A DNA stretch of 64,000 bases from Acinetobacter lactucae (GCF_001605885.1 NZ_LRPE01000034.1:1-64000), one strand, 5' to 3'; counted from the first letter of the stretch, positions 28,389 through 38,028 are shown. Numbers and translations are program-made. The notes: a model not told the origin generated them from the sequence alone.

Positions 28389-28748
28389 TTATGCAGCTAA
28401 TGCGCCTTTAGCTTTTTCAGCTAAAGCAGCAAATGCTACTGCATCATGCATAGCGATGTCAGCTAATACGCGACGGTCGATGATCACTTGAGCTTTTTTC
28501 AAGCCATCGATCATACGGCTGTAAGACAAACCGTTTTGACGAGCACCAGCATTGATACGCGCAATCCATAGAGCACGGAATTGACGTTTCTTTTGACGGC
28601 GGTCACGGTAAGCGTATTGACCAGCTTTGATTACCGCTTGGAACGCTACGCGGTAAACGCGTGAACGAGCACCATAGTAACCTTTAGCGCGAGCAAGAAT
28701 TTTTTTGTGACGACGATGAGCCACTACACCACGTTTTACACGAGCCAT
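28389..28748 (-). CDS. rplT: 50S ribosomal protein L20
   Basis: 119-residue L20, needed for early 50S assembly. It has the basic N-terminal extension ([34 protein letters not shown]) and the globular domain ending with the Ala-rich helix. 11 bp after rpmI. In E. coli L20 is the translational repressor of rpmI-rplT. Confidence 0.99.
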
Positions 28749-28759
28749 TTATAATCTCC

Positions 28760-28954
28760 TTAGATGTATGGGCACATACGACGAACTGAATTCATGTCAG
28801 AAACATGAACCATTACACAGCCGCGTAATTGACGGATACGTTTAGCAGATTTTTTGGTCAAGATGTGGCGCTTGAACGCTTGTTTACGCTTAAAACCGTT
28901 TGCAGTCGCTTTGAAGCGTTTAGCTGCACCACGGCGAGTTTTTAACTTAGCCAT
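28760..28954 (-). CDS. rpmI: 50S ribosomal protein L35
   Basis: 64-residue L35 ([44 protein letters not shown]). First gene of a two-gene operon with rplT. Unlike in E. coli it is not directly behind infC, which lies 2.9 kb away with three unrelated genes between. Ribosome-binding site GAGGTTACT. Confidence 0.99.
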   Translation of the reverse strand: MAKLKTRRGAAKRFKATANGFKRKQAFKRHILTKKSAKRIRQLRGCVMVHVSDMNSVRRMCPYI

Positions 28955-29035
28955 AGTAACCTCTTTTAGGCACCTGTTCGGCGCGATTGCACCATTGCAA
29001 AATCGACCTGCAGGTAAGGAAGCGCGTATTTTATA
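28955..29035 (-). promoter_or_regulatory. rpmI promoter and structured leader (candidate L20 operator)
   Basis: On the minus strand a -10-like TATAAA (29030-29035) is followed by a leader of roughly 70 nt with two structure elements. These are a hairpin TTGCA-ATGG-TGCAA (28987-29000) and the self-complementary ACCTGCAGGT (29006-29015), whose ACCTG half can alternatively pair with CAGGT at 28972-28976 near the ribosome-binding site. E. coli L20 represses rpmI through a pseudoknot; equivalent function here is inferred. Confidence 0.45.
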
Positions 29036-29192
29036 GTATGCCGACTAAAATTAAAACTATTAGTTACTGTTTTTATGGGTACAAAGAAAGACTTTTCGAT
29101 TTTAACTATGGCAGCCATATCAATAATAAATAAAGCCGTTGTCCTTTTTTCCATTTATAATATGATCAAATTATCAACATACGATATTCCTA

Positions 29193-30443
29193 ATGCAGAA
29201 ACATGATGCATTTGCTGCCTTACGCTACAGAGATTTCTCAATCGTTACGATTAATCAATTTTGCTTAACTTTAGCAATTCTGATTCAAGAAATTATTGTT
29301 GCCTATTCACTATATCAAATCACCAAAGACCCACTGACTCTAGGTTTAATCGGACTTGCAGAAGCCATTCCGTTTATTGCTCTTTCCCTTTGGGGTGGCT
29401 ATTTTGCAGACAGGTTTAATAAACAGATTATTATGAAAATCTGTTTATTTTTCTCGGTTCCCCTCCCTTTAGTTTTATGGTTACTTTTCCATTTACATGG
29501 CTTAGGACATATCAGTGTAAATTTTCTTTCTTGGGGGATTTATGCAGTCATCTTTGGTTTGGGTACAATTCGTGGTTTTTATAATCCTTCTGCAACGTCT
29601 TTAAAACCATTTTTGATTCCTCGCGAACTGTATGCAAATGGTGCAACATGGACGACGATCGGTTGGCAAAGTGGTGTAATTATCGGGCCAATGCTTGGTG
29701 GTTTCATGCTTGCCTATTTAGGCCGAGAAACAAGTCTATTTAGTGTTGCTGTTTTACTTGGTATTTGTTTTATCTTAATTAACCTATTGCATAAGCGTAG
29801 TTTCCCTAAAATTGAAACTGCGAATGTTTTAGAAAGTTTAGGAGATGGTTTCCGTTTTATCTGGAAAACCAAAATTGTTCTTTGGGCAATTTCTCTTGAT
29901 TTAGCTTCTGTTTTATTTGGTGGAGTCATCGCGTTATTACCAATTTTCGCAGAAGATATCTTAAAAGTTGGTCCAGAAGGACTTGGATATTTGCGTGCGG
30001 CGCCTTCTATTGGTGCTCTCGTTACTATGATTGCTTTGACTCGATTCCCGCCAACTCAGCATGCATGGCGTAACATGTTACTTGCCGTAGCCGGTTTTGG
30101 AGTATTCACTATTTTATTCGCCTTCTCGAAAAATATGTGGTTATCTCTATTTGCACTGGCGATGACAGGCGCTTGTGACAGTATTTCGGTTGTAGTTAGA
30201 CAAACTATTTTGCAAATTTTCCCGCCAGAAAATATGCGTGGTCGCGTTGCGGCTGTAAACGGAATGTTCGTCTCATCAAGTAATGAGCTTGGTGCATTTG
30301 AGTCAGGTTTGGCGGCAAAATATTTGGGAACGATTACAGCAACTATTTTTGGTGGTTGTATGACTTTAGTCGTTGTTACTTTTTGTTGGCTAAAAACCAA
30401 TGATTTATTTAAAGTCGATATTACTAAAAGCTCAGAAGACTGA
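29193..30443 (+). CDS. MFS transporter (EntS/MFS_3-like)
   Basis: 416-residue, 12-helix major facilitator. The N-terminus FAALRYRDFSIVTINQFCLTLAILIQEIIVAYSLYQITKDPLTLGLIGLAEAIP is typical of the MFS_3 branch that includes the enterobactin exporter EntS. The A-loop GGYFADRFNKQ is between helices 2 and 3. Substrate unknown, and no siderophore genes are nearby. It sits alone on the plus strand between rpmI and the YqaA-like gene and has its own terminator. Confidence 0.87.
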   Translation: MQKHDAFAALRYRDFSIVTINQFCLTLAILIQEIIVAYSLYQITKDPLTLGLIGLAEAIPFIALSLWGGYFADRFNKQIIMKICLFFSVPLPLVLWLLFHLHGLGHISVNFLSWGIYAVIFGLGTIRGFYNPSATSLKPFLIPRELYANGATWTTIGWQSGVIIGPMLGGFMLAYLGRETSLFSVAVLLGICFILINLLHKRSFPKIETANVLESLGDGFRFIWKTKIVLWAISLDLASVLFGGVIALLPIFAEDILKVGPEGLGYLRAAPSIGALVTMIALTRFPPTQHAWRNMLLAVAGFGVFTILFAFSKNMWLSLFALAMTGACDSISVVVRQTILQIFPPENMRGRVAAVNGMFVSSSNELGAFESGLAAKYLGTITATIFGGCMTLVVVTFCWLKTNDLFKVDITKSSED

Positions 30444-30460
30444 TGAAATCATTTTAATCT

Positions 30461-30485
30461 AAGCATCTTCGGATGCTTTTATTTT
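30461..30485 (+). terminator. UUCG-tetraloop terminator after the MFS gene
   Basis: AAGCATC-TTCG-GATGCTT followed by TTATTTT: a 7-bp stem closed by the very stable C(UUCG)G loop. Confidence 0.82.
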
Positions 30486-30912
30486 AAATAATGTCTGTAA
30501 TCACCCAATAGATAAAAATATAACGCCCCGCCTTCGCAATCAAAACTATAATTAAAAAGCGCCAAAAATTTTCTTTGAATAAACCAGCAACTAAAGTAAT
30601 TGGATCTCCAATCACAGGTGTCCAACTTAGAAGCAGCGAATAAAATCCATACTTATGATAAAAGCGTTGAGCTTGTTCTAAACGTTTTTCAGAAACCGGA
30701 AACCACTTTTTGTGTTTAAACTGCTCTATTTTTAAACCCAGCCACCAGTTCACACACGAGCCCAGTACATTTCCGAAAGTGGCGATTGAAATTAGAAGGA
30801 AAGCAGAATGTTCTTTTTTTAATAACAAGGTGGCGAGCACAGCTTCGGATTGTAACGGTAATAATGTGGCCGCCCCAAACGCACTCAAAAAAAGTAAAAA
30901 GTAACTTAGCAT
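30484..30912 (-). CDS. YqaA/DedA-family membrane protein
   Basis: A 142-residue membrane protein of the SNARE-associated/DedA (VTT-domain) superfamily, YqaA branch. It shows the glycine-rich GNVLGSCVNWWLG, the central FYHKYGFYSLLLSWTPVIGDPITLVAGL, and a C-terminal helix. DedA-type proteins are implicated in lipid-carrier recycling and envelope homeostasis, but the YqaA branch is uncharacterised. Its stop codon lies within the tail of the MFS terminator. Confidence 0.8.
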   Translation of the reverse strand: MLSYFLLFLSAFGAATLLPLQSEAVLATLLLKKEHSAFLLISIATFGNVLGSCVNWWLGLKIEQFKHKKWFPVSEKRLEQAQRFYHKYGFYSLLLSWTPVIGDPITLVAGLFKENFWRFLIIVLIAKAGRYIFIYWVITDII

Positions 30913-30965
30913 ATTAAATTAGACCAAATCACCTTTCACTTTATTCATTACGGTATCAACAAGAA

Positions 30966-31586
30966 TTAGATAACTTTAATTGATAATGCTTTTTGTACCG
31001 CAGAACGTGCCGTCAAGCGGACAATATATTCTTGCACATAAGGATAATCCTCTAATTCAATACCCTGCCATTCATAACGTAAGATCCAAGGTAAAATTGC
31101 CATATCAGCAATCGAGTATTCACCTGCAACAAACTTCTGTCCAATCAGCTGTTTGTTCAGCACACCATATAAACGTTTAGTTTCATTTACATAGCGATCG
31201 ATCGCATATGGGATTTTTTCTGGTGCAAAACGATTAAAATGATGATTCTGCCCAAGCATAGGCCCGAGCCCTCCCATTTGCCACATGAGCCACTGTTCAA
31301 CTTCAACTCGCTCTTGCTCATCAGTTGGATAAAATAAGCCAGTTTTCCGACCTAAATATTGCAAGATAGCACCTGATTCAAATATTGAAATTGGCTCACC
31401 ACGAGGTCCATCTTGGTCAACAATCGCCGGAATTTTATTATTTGGAGAAATTCTCAGAAAGTCTGGTTGAAATTGATCATTTTCTAAAATATTAATTGGA
31501 TAAAGAGTATAATCCAGTCCCATTTCTTCTAAGGCAATTGTGATTTTATGTCCATTGGGAGTTCCCCAATAATATAGATCAATCAT
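30966..31586 (-). CDS. Glutathione S-transferase (Nu-class, YfcG/YghU-like)
   Basis: 206 residues. The N-terminal thioredoxin-fold domain begins YYWGTPNGHKITIALEE, where the TPNGHK sequence is the Nu-class hallmark in which Thr/Asn, rather than Tyr or Ser, bind glutathione. NKIPAIVD with the cis-Pro and FESGAILQYL follow, then an all-helical C-terminal domain with FVAGEYSIADMAILPWI. E. coli YfcG and YghU have disulfide-reductase activity, so this is a likely role. 53 bp upstream of the YqaA-like gene on the same strand. Confidence 0.9.
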   Translation of the reverse strand: MIDLYYWGTPNGHKITIALEEMGLDYTLYPINILENDQFQPDFLRISPNNKIPAIVDQDGPRGEPISIFESGAILQYLGRKTGLFYPTDEQERVEVEQWLMWQMGGLGPMLGQNHHFNRFAPEKIPYAIDRYVNETKRLYGVLNKQLIGQKFVAGEYSIADMAILPWILRYEWQGIELEDYPYVQEYIVRLTARSAVQKALSIKVI

Positions 31587-31780
31587 TCTATTTTCCTATT
31601 CATCGTTATCATGACTGCGTCTTGCGTTATAGCATGTTTTACGAGGGACGATGAAATTTCCAACACTAAAAAAATACATAAAATTCAAGAATTGAATTTC
31701 TTTTAAAAGATATAGTAATTGTCTTAAAGAAAACTGAACAGAGAAAATTAAATCATCTTTTTTATTATGATAAGGATATA

Positions 31781-31809
31781 AAAAAGCACTGCTTTTGCAG
31801 TGCTTTTTT
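31781..31809 (-). terminator. Terminator after infC
   Basis: AAAAAGCACTGC-TTTT-GCAGTGCTTTTTTT, 7-bp GC-containing stem with flanking A and T runs. On the minus strand it closes thrS-infC; the symmetric flanks would also work on the plus strand, where no gene precedes it. Confidence 0.88.
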
Positions 31810-31815
31810 TGAGTA

Positions 31816-32367
31816 TTACTTTTTCTTTTTAGGTCCAAGTAACATACCCATTTGACGGCCTTCCATTTTAGGTGCTTGTTCCACAACCCCAAACTCAGCA
31901 ACATCAGCTTCAATCTTTTGTAATTGAGCTAAGCCAAGTTGTTGGTGAGCCATTTCACGACCACGGAAACGTAAGGTGATTTTCACTTTGTTTCCTTCTT
32001 CAAGGAATTTCAAAATAGCACGAAGCTTAACTTGATAATCACCAACATCAGTTGCAGGGCGCAGTTTGATTTCCTTCACTTGCACTTGATGCTGTTTTTT
32101 CTTCGCATCTTTTTGCTTCTGCTTAAGGTCAAACAAGTGCTTGTTGTAATCCATAATTTTACAAACAGGCGGCTCGGCGTTTGCAACGATCTCAACTAGG
32201 TCAAGATCTGCCTCTTCAGCAGCGCGCAGTGCTTCATTTAATGAAACAATTCCTTTTTGCTCACCGTCAGCACCAACGAGGCGTACTTCTTTTGCACGGA
32301 TCTCGTCGTTAATTGCTGGGCGGTTGCTTTTTGCACCTTGTTGTTGGTTACGGTCAGGCTGTTTAAT
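31816..32367 (-). CDS. infC: Translation initiation factor IF-3 with ATT start codon
   Basis: IF3 discriminates the initiator tRNA and start codon on the 30S subunit. An ATG-only reading gives just the C-terminal part (MDYNKHL..., 112 aa), but the frame stays open upstream and encodes a complete N-terminal domain ([56 protein letters not shown]). The start is ATT at 32367 (ATT AAA CAG CCT), 183 aa, with a GGAG ribosome-binding site 9 nt upstream overlapping the end of thrS. E. coli infC also starts ATT AAA, the basis of IF3 autoregulation. It begins 5 bp after the thrS stop codon. Confidence 0.93.
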   Translation of the reverse strand: MKQPDRNQQQGAKSNRPAINDEIRAKEVRLVGADGEQKGIVSLNEALRAAEEADLDLVEIVANAEPPVCKIMDYNKHLFDLKQKQKDAKKKQHQVQVKEIKLRPATDVGDYQVKLRAILKFLEEGNKVKITLRFRGREMAHQQLGLAQLQKIEADVAEFGVVEQAPKMEGRQMGMLLGPKKKK

Positions 32368-32372
32368 CTTTC

Positions 32373-34295
32373 TTACTCCACAATATACCGGCCACGTTCG
32401 GCGACGGCAGACTTCACTAAGTCAATGAATGCATCTACTGACATAGTACCTAAATTTTTTCCTGAGCGAGTACGCACATTCACTGTACCTTCTTCAACTT
32501 CTCGGTCACCAAGAACTAACAGGTAAGGAATACGCTCTAGAGTACGCTCACGAATCTTAAATCCGATTTTTTCATTTCTCAAGTCAGAAATAGCACGAAG
32601 GCCATTTTCTTTGAGTTTTGCTACGACGTTCTCACAAGCTTCAGCTTGAGAGTCCGTAATATTCATGACACATGCTTGTAACGGCGACAACCAAGGTGGC
32701 ATGAAACCAGCGTAGTGTTCAATTAGTATACCAATAAAACGCTCAAAACTGCCAAGAATTGCACGATGCAACATAACAGGCTGATCACGATCATTGTCTT
32801 CAGTCACATAAGACGCATCTAAACGTTCTGGTAAGTTGAAGTCACACTGAATAGTACCACATTGCCATACACGTCCGAGACAGTCTTTCAATGAGAATTC
32901 AATTTTCGGACCGTAGAACGCACCTTCGCCTGGTTGTAATTCCCATTCTAGACCCGCTGCATCTAAAGCATCTGCTAAAGATTTTTCAGCCATATCCCAA
33001 AGCGCATCATCACCCACACGTTTTTCTGGACGTGTAGAAAGTTTCATTTGCACTTCTTCAAAGCCAAAATCTTTATAAACATCTAAAGTCAGTTTAATAA
33101 AGTCTGCAACTTCCTGACCAATCTGTTCTTTAGTACAGAAGATATGCGCATCATCTTGTGTAAAGCCACGTACACGCATAATACCGTGTAAAGAACCTGA
33201 TGGTTCGTTACGATGACAAGAACCAAACTCTGCTAAACGAATTGGTAAATCACGGTAAGACTTCAAACCTTGGTTGAAAACTTGCACGTGACATGGGCAG
33301 TTCATTGGCTTAACCGCATAGTTACGATTTTCAGAATGAGTCGTAAACATGTTGTCAGCATAATTCGCCGCATGACCTGATTTTTCCCACAATGTAAAGT
33401 CTACAATTTGTGGTGTTTTAATCTCAAGGTAACCGTTGTCTTGCTGAACTTTACGCATGTATTGTTCAAGTACTTGGTAAATAGTCCAGCCATTTGGATG
33501 CCAGAACACCATACCTGGTGCTTCTTCTTGCATATGGAACAAGTCTAAAGCTTTACCAATTTTACGATGGTCACGCTTTTCAGCTTCTTCGATACGTTTA
33601 ATGTATGCAGCGAGCTGTTTCTTGTCTGCCCAAGCTGTACCATAAATACGTTGAAGCTGTTCGTTCTTCGCATCACCACGCCAGTATGCACCAGAGATTT
33701 TAGTGAGCTTGAATGATTTTAAGAATTTGGTATTTGGTACGTGTGGACCACGACACATATCCAAATAATCTTGATGGTAGTACAAGCCCATTTGTGTTTC
33801 TTCAGGCATGTCTGCAATCAAGCGCAATTTGTATTCTTCGCCACGCGCAGTGAATTCAGCAATAACTTCATCACGCGGTGTCATTTTTTTAATGACATCG
33901 TAATCTTGATCGATCAGCTTCTTCATACGCTCTTCGATCGCTGCCATATCATCTAATGTAAAAGGACGTGGCATCCAGATGTCGTAGTAAAAACCTTCTT
34001 CAATGACTGGACCAATCACCATCTTAGCTTCAGGGAAAAGCTGTTTAACAGCATGTCCTACAAGGTGTGCACAAGAATGGCGAATGATTTCAAGACCTTC
34101 TTCATCTTTTGGAGTGATAATTTGTAAGGTCGAATCTTCGGTAATTAAGTCACATGCATCAACTAAGCGATCATTTACACGGCCAGCAACAGTATTTTTT
34201 GCTAGACCAGGCCCGATACTTTGGGCAACTTCCATAACAGATACAGCGTGATCAAAACTCTTTTGATCGCCATTTGGCAATGTGATAATTGGCAT
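32373..34295 (-). CDS. thrS: Threonine-tRNA ligase
   Basis: Class II synthetase of 640 residues: TGS domain (1-62, [27 protein letters not shown]), editing domain with [16 protein letters not shown] near 73 and CRGPHVP near 182, catalytic core (motif 2 [30 protein letters not shown], zinc ligand Cys in MNCPCH, motif 3 [19 protein letters not shown]), and the anticodon-binding domain. It leads the thrS-infC pair. Its leader carries an apparent tRNA-Thr mimic, so it is likely repressed by its own product as in E. coli. Confidence 0.99.
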   Translation of the reverse strand: MPIITLPNGDQKSFDHAVSVMEVAQSIGPGLAKNTVAGRVNDRLVDACDLITEDSTLQIITPKDEEGLEIIRHSCAHLVGHAVKQLFPEAKMVIGPVIEEGFYYDIWMPRPFTLDDMAAIEERMKKLIDQDYDVIKKMTPRDEVIAEFTARGEEYKLRLIADMPEETQMGLYYHQDYLDMCRGPHVPNTKFLKSFKLTKISGAYWRGDAKNEQLQRIYGTAWADKKQLAAYIKRIEEAEKRDHRKIGKALDLFHMQEEAPGMVFWHPNGWTIYQVLEQYMRKVQQDNGYLEIKTPQIVDFTLWEKSGHAANYADNMFTTHSENRNYAVKPMNCPCHVQVFNQGLKSYRDLPIRLAEFGSCHRNEPSGSLHGIMRVRGFTQDDAHIFCTKEQIGQEVADFIKLTLDVYKDFGFEEVQMKLSTRPEKRVGDDALWDMAEKSLADALDAAGLEWELQPGEGAFYGPKIEFSLKDCLGRVWQCGTIQCDFNLPERLDASYVTEDNDRDQPVMLHRAILGSFERFIGILIEHYAGFMPPWLSPLQACVMNITDSQAEACENVVAKLKENGLRAISDLRNEKIGFKIRERTLERIPYLLVLGDREVEEGTVNVRTRSGKNLGTMSVDAFIDLVKSAVAERGRYIVE

Positions 34296-34311
34296 AAAAA
34301 AATCCTTAAGG

Positions 34312-34368
34312 AGTGATGCCCTATACGAAGGAGCATTTCACCGCGAGATTATGATCGAGGCGAACCTC
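34312..34368 (-). promoter_or_regulatory. Candidate thrS translational operator (tRNA-Thr anticodon-arm mimic)
   Basis: On the minus strand, a stem-loop (34312-34342) ends 5 nt before the AAGGA ribosome-binding site. Its inner stem is AUGCUC/GGGCAU, with GGUG/CACU as an outer stem beyond an AA bulge. The loop CUUCGUAUA contains U-CGU-A, i.e. U33 plus the CGU anticodon of tRNA-Thr, with CGU 30-32 nt before the ATG. A second hairpin GAGG-TTCG-CCTC (34357-34368) lies upstream. This matches the domain layout of the E. coli thrS operator, where ThrRS binds and blocks ribosome access. Confidence 0.7.
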
Positions 34369-34688
34369 AAAATATAAAAACGGTGTAAATCAAAGTTAAA
34401 AAACCTGAAAGATTTTACACTTGTTCAAGCAATGTGAAAACCTTTGAGTCCATAAAATCATAAATACATTTTGCTTATCAGGTAAACAGCAATAAATGAC
34501 TTAAAAAATATATTGAGACGATTTTTAAATATATTTAGCACAAGTGGTTTAAGATGAAGAAAATAGCATTTCTGCTCATTTTTTGACTGGAAGGTATCGC
34601 CCTTTAAGACTAAAGCATAAATGCTTTGATTAATATTAAGTCATATTTTCAAAGAATGAATTAAAAATAAAACACGGAGTTGTTTCAC
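34369..34688 (+). other. Intergenic region between thrS and the acyl-CoA synthetase
   Basis: About 320 bp of AT-rich sequence between divergent genes, presumably holding both promoters. I see no open reading frame and no strong -10/-35 pair that I would defend. The GGAG ribosome-binding site of the downstream gene is at 34676-34679. Confidence 0.5.
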
Positions 34689-36326
34689 ATGGTTAGTGCT
34701 TATAACGAGTTACCACGCACCCCCGCAAACTTTGTTGCATTATCACCTCTACGCTACTTAGAACGTGCAGCTTATATTTATCCAGATCAAGCTTCGATTA
34801 TTCATGGTAAGCGCCAAATTTCATGGAAAGAAACTTATCAGCGCTGCTGTCAATTTGCATCTCAGCTCAAGCAATTGGGAATTGAAAAAAATGATACGGT
34901 ATCTGTCTTATTGCCAAATATTCCAGCCATGATTGAAGCGCATTTTGCAGTTCCTATGGCTGGTGCGGTACTTAATACCCTCAATACACGTTTAGATGCA
35001 AAAACAATCGCTTTCATGTTGGAACATGCAGAAAGTAAAGTGCTGTTGGTTGACCCCGAATTTGTGAATTTGGCAAGAGAAGCCCTCTCACTTATTCCTA
35101 ACCAACACATTATTGTGATTGATGTAGCTGATACAGAATATGAAGGTGAAAACCAGTTTTTAGGCTCTTTTGAATATGAAGAATGGATCGCTCAAGGCGA
35201 TATTAACTTCTCTTGGCATTTACCAGAAGATGAATGGGATGCGATTAGCTTAAATTACACATCTGGAACTACAGGTAATCCTAAAGGTGTGATCTATCAT
35301 CATCGTGGGGCTTATCTTAATGCTGCAAGTAATATTCTCGCTTGCGGAATGAAACCGCGTGCTGTGTACTTATGGACACTACCTCTCTTTCATTGTAATG
35401 GCTGGTGTTTTGCATGGAGCATAGCAGCAAGTGGTGGAACTAATATTTGTTTACGCAAAGTCGATCCAGAATTAGTCATGCAATTGATTGCAGAATACAA
35501 AGTTGATTATTTCTGTGGTGCACCTATTGTTCTTTCAATGATTCTTAACTTACCTAAAGAAAAACAAACCAGCTTTGATCATCATGTTGAAGTTATGGTG
35601 GCTGGAGCAGCTCCTCCTGTTGCCATTATTGAAGGCATGCGCAACATGGGGATTAACGTAAACCACGTATATGGCTTAACAGAAACTTATGGGCCTTCTG
35701 CACTATGCGCCTCTCAATCTGGATGGAATGAGTTATCAATTGCTGAACAAGCCCAGCTTCATTCCCGCCAAGGCGTACCCTACCCGCTGCAAGACAGCAT
35801 GCGTGTGCTAGATCCAGAAACTATGGAACCTGTACCGAATGATGGTCAAACCATGGGGGAAATTATGTTCCGTGGCAATATTGTGATGAAAGGCTATTTA
35901 AAGAACCCTAAAGCAACTCAAGAAGCATTTGCAGGTGGATGGTTTCACACGGGCGACTTAGCCGTTTGTCACCCAGATGGTTATGCAAAAATTACTGATC
36001 GTTCGAAAGACATCATTATTTCAGGTGGAGAAAATATTTCATCTTTAGAAGTGGAAGATGTTTTATATAAACACCCTGCTGTATTAACCGCTGCAGTCGT
36101 TGCTAAACCCGATGCACGTTGGCAAGAAGTACCATGTGCGTTTATTGAATTAAAGATGGGCACTACGGCAACACCTGAAGAAATTATTGCACATTGCCAA
36201 AAAGAGTTAGCGCGCTTTAAAGTGCCTAAAGATGTGGTTATTACTGAGATTCCAAAGACATCGACAGGAAAATTACAGAAATTCATTTTACGTGAATGGG
36301 CAAAAGAACGAGCTGAAAATATATAA
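34689..36326 (+). CDS. AMP-binding acyl-CoA synthetase
   Basis: ANL-superfamily ligase of 545 residues that activates a carboxylate through an acyl-AMP to its CoA thioester. P-loop LNYTSGTTGNPKGV near 195, LPLFHCNGWCFAW, the A5-type motif YGLTETYGP near 327, FHTGDLAVCHPDGYAKITDRSKDIIISGGENIS (hinge Asp/Arg-Lys) near 420-445, and the C-terminal catalytic Lys in PKTSTGKLQKF are all present. It resembles the medium-chain / 3-methylmercaptopropionate CoA ligase group; the exact substrate is unknown. The start is ATG 34689 with GGAG 9 nt upstream, not the earlier TTG. Confidence 0.9.
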   Translation: MVSAYNELPRTPANFVALSPLRYLERAAYIYPDQASIIHGKRQISWKETYQRCCQFASQLKQLGIEKNDTVSVLLPNIPAMIEAHFAVPMAGAVLNTLNTRLDAKTIAFMLEHAESKVLLVDPEFVNLAREALSLIPNQHIIVIDVADTEYEGENQFLGSFEYEEWIAQGDINFSWHLPEDEWDAISLNYTSGTTGNPKGVIYHHRGAYLNAASNILACGMKPRAVYLWTLPLFHCNGWCFAWSIAASGGTNICLRKVDPELVMQLIAEYKVDYFCGAPIVLSMILNLPKEKQTSFDHHVEVMVAGAAPPVAIIEGMRNMGINVNHVYGLTETYGPSALCASQSGWNELSIAEQAQLHSRQGVPYPLQDSMRVLDPETMEPVPNDGQTMGEIMFRGNIVMKGYLKNPKATQEAFAGGWFHTGDLAVCHPDGYAKITDRSKDIIISGGENISSLEVEDVLYKHPAVLTAAVVAKPDARWQEVPCAFIELKMGTTATPEEIIAHCQKELARFKVPKDVVITEIPKTSTGKLQKFILREWAKERAENI

Positions 36327-36328
36327 AT

Positions 36329-36359
36329 AAAAAAAGCGACGCTTTGAGCGTCGCTTTTT
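36329..36359. terminator. Bidirectional terminator between the acyl-CoA synthetase and darP
   Basis: AAAAAGCGACGC / GCGTCGCTTTTT with a 5-nt loop. Serves the two convergent genes. Confidence 0.9.
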
Positions 36360-36371
36360 ATGGAAGAGCAA

Positions 36372-36908
36372 TTAGCCTTGATCAGACAATAAAGCAATCT
36401 GCTGTACATAGTTAACAAATTTACCTTTTGATGCCTCAAGCTCTGCTTCACTCACTTCTTGAGTTTTATCACGCTTGATTCTCAATACATGCTGACGCAA
36501 GGTGTGACGCTCCGATGCATTATAAATTTTACTAAATTCATTAATTGCAGGGTCGCCTTGTTCGATCATACGATCAACCCAACGCATCAATTGAGCCTGC
36601 TTTTTTGCACCTTGCTGCGGAGTTAAATAAGACAAAATAACGGTCTCATCTTCATTACGCAATAATTTACCAATACGTTGAAACTGACGACGACGAGCTT
36701 CAAAAGAACTAATGTTCTGTACTTCCATTAACGCATCAATTAAACGTTCATCCACTGGGAGTTTTTGAATCTGTTTAACAGAAAGTTGTGCTAATTGCTC
36801 ACCTAAAGCAGCCATACGTTGAACTGCTTTTTTCTGTTCTGTCTTACTTGCACGTCCTTCTAAAGAGCCAAAATCTTCTTCAGTATAACGTTGGGGACGA
36901 CGTGCCAC
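36372..36908 (-). CDS. darP: Ribosome-associated protein DarP (YjgA, DUF615)
   Basis: 178-residue basic helical protein of the YjgA family, which binds late 50S precursors and promotes peptidyl-transferase-centre maturation. The N-terminal block RRPQRYTEEDFGSLEGRASKTEQKKAVQRMAALGEQLAQLS and the central FEARRRQFQRIGKLLRNED are typical. It begins 2 bp after ptsO and ends at the shared terminator, so it appears to be the last gene of the rapZ-ptsO-darP group. Confidence 0.92.
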   Translation of the reverse strand: MARRPQRYTEEDFGSLEGRASKTEQKKAVQRMAALGEQLAQLSVKQIQKLPVDERLIDALMEVQNISSFEARRRQFQRIGKLLRNEDETVILSYLTPQQGAKKQAQLMRWVDRMIEQGDPAINEFSKIYNASERHTLRQHVLRIKRDKTQEVSEAELEASKGKFVNYVQQIALLSDQG

Positions 36909-36910
36909 GA

Positions 36911-37180
36911 TTAATCTGCCTCATAAAATTTTGCGGCGAATAACGCCTGTACTTCATTTAATGCCTGCTCTTCGTCGGTACCATCAATGACCAATCGCAA
37001 AGTGGTCCCTTTACCTGCACCTAACATCAGCAAAGACATAATATTTTTTGCATCTACTAAATGATCGCCTTTTCCAATTTGGATCGACGAACGAAATTTT
37101 GTAGTGACCTCTATCAGTTTTCCTGATGCACGAGCATGTAAACCGAGTTTATTAATTACATCAACAGTTGTGTCTATCAT
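36911..37180 (-). CDS. ptsO: NPr, HPr-like phosphocarrier of the nitrogen PTS
   Basis: HPr-family phosphocarrier between PtsP (EI-Ntr) and PtsN (EIIA-Ntr). The active His15 is in [10 protein letters not shown]. The second conserved region has Ser in [13 protein letters not shown]. From ATG 37180 it has 89 residues, the normal size; the longer frame would start inside rapZ. The ATG overlaps the rapZ stop codon by 4 bp (ATGA), so translation is coupled. The ptsN and rpoN genes, which accompany it in E. coli, are not here. In Acinetobacter NPr is the reported contact point of the GigA/GigB stress pathway. Confidence 0.94.
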   Translation of the reverse strand: MIDTTVDVINKLGLHARASGKLIEVTTKFRSSIQIGKGDHLVDAKNIMSLLMLGAGKGTTLRLVIDGTDEEQALNEVQALFAAKFYEAD

Positions 37181-38028
37181 GACCAGTGCTTCATTTCTCT
37201 GTGTAAGACCTGAACAGACCATTCTGCCTCAAGTGCTTGTTTTAGTCTATCTACGATATAAACGGAACGATGTTGACCACCAGTGCAACCAATAGAAATC
37301 GTCATATAGTGACGATGTCCTTCAGCAAATGCTGGAAGCCATTTTTTTAAGAAGTGAAGAATATCATCAAACATTTCGTTTGCTTGTGGACTTGCTTCTA
37401 GAAATTGTCTTACTGGCTCATCCAAACCAGAAAAACGTCGTAATTCTAAATCCCAATGTGGATTTGGTAAATGCCGTACATCAAAAACATAATCAGCATC
37501 TAAAGGAATGCCATGTTTATATCCAAATGACTGCAATATGACAATAAGCTTATCTGACTGCCCCAATTTAGACAGTAAAATATGCTTTAAATCATGAACA
37601 CTTTTATCTGTTGTATCGATATGAACCGTAGCACGGAACTGAATTGGGAGCAGTAACTGCTTTTCTTCATGAATACATTGCAACAGACTTTTAAAACGAT
37701 TGGCCAAAGGATGTGGACGACGCGATGCACTAAAACGTGCGATCAAATCCTGATCTTGCGTAGTGAGATAAATCACATCAACTGTGCCATGTTTTTGTAA
37801 TTGCTCAAAAACATGATCGAACTCTTGCATATCTGCACGAGTGCTTCGAACATCCACACCTAATGCCAACTGCTCTAGATTATTTTCATGATCTAGCTTT
37901 GCCACAATTTCGGGCAGCAATGCCAAAGGCAAATTATCAATACAGTAATAGCCCAAATCTTCTAACACTTGAAGAGCCGAAGATTTTCCTGAACCAGACT
38001 GTCCTGTCACGATAAGTATACGCTTCAT
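37177..38028 (-). CDS. rapZ: RapZ, RNase adapter / nucleotide-binding protein
   Basis: 283 residues. The N-terminal P-loop is [28 protein letters not shown]. The C-terminal domain has [26 protein letters not shown] and the [14 protein letters not shown] motif that binds GlcN6P in E. coli RapZ, where the protein delivers the sRNA GlmZ to RNase E. GlmZ/GlmY are not known in Acinetobacter, so the adapter function may differ here. Overlaps ptsO by 4 bp, as in the E. coli rapZ-npr order. Confidence 0.94.
   Translation of the reverse strand: MKRILIVTGQSGSGKSSALQVLEDLGYYCIDNLPLALLPEIVAKLDHENNLEQLALGVDVRSTRADMQEFDHVFEQLQKHGTVDVIYLTTQDQDLIARFSASRRPHPLANRFKSLLQCIHEEKQLLLPIQFRATVHIDTTDKSVHDLKHILLSKLGQSDKLIVILQSFGYKHGIPLDADYVFDVRHLPNPHWDLELRRFSGLDEPVRQFLEASPQANEMFDDILHFLKKWLPAFAEGHRHYMTISIGCTGGQHRSVYIVDRLKQALEAEWSVQVLHREMKHWS

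Noticed and set aside
34303..34312. Self-complementary TCCTTAAGGA containing the thrS ribosome-binding site, as a sequestering hairpin
   Set aside because: A perfect palindrome without a loop cannot fold on itself usefully in RNA. The tRNA-like stem-loop next to it is the better explanation of control.
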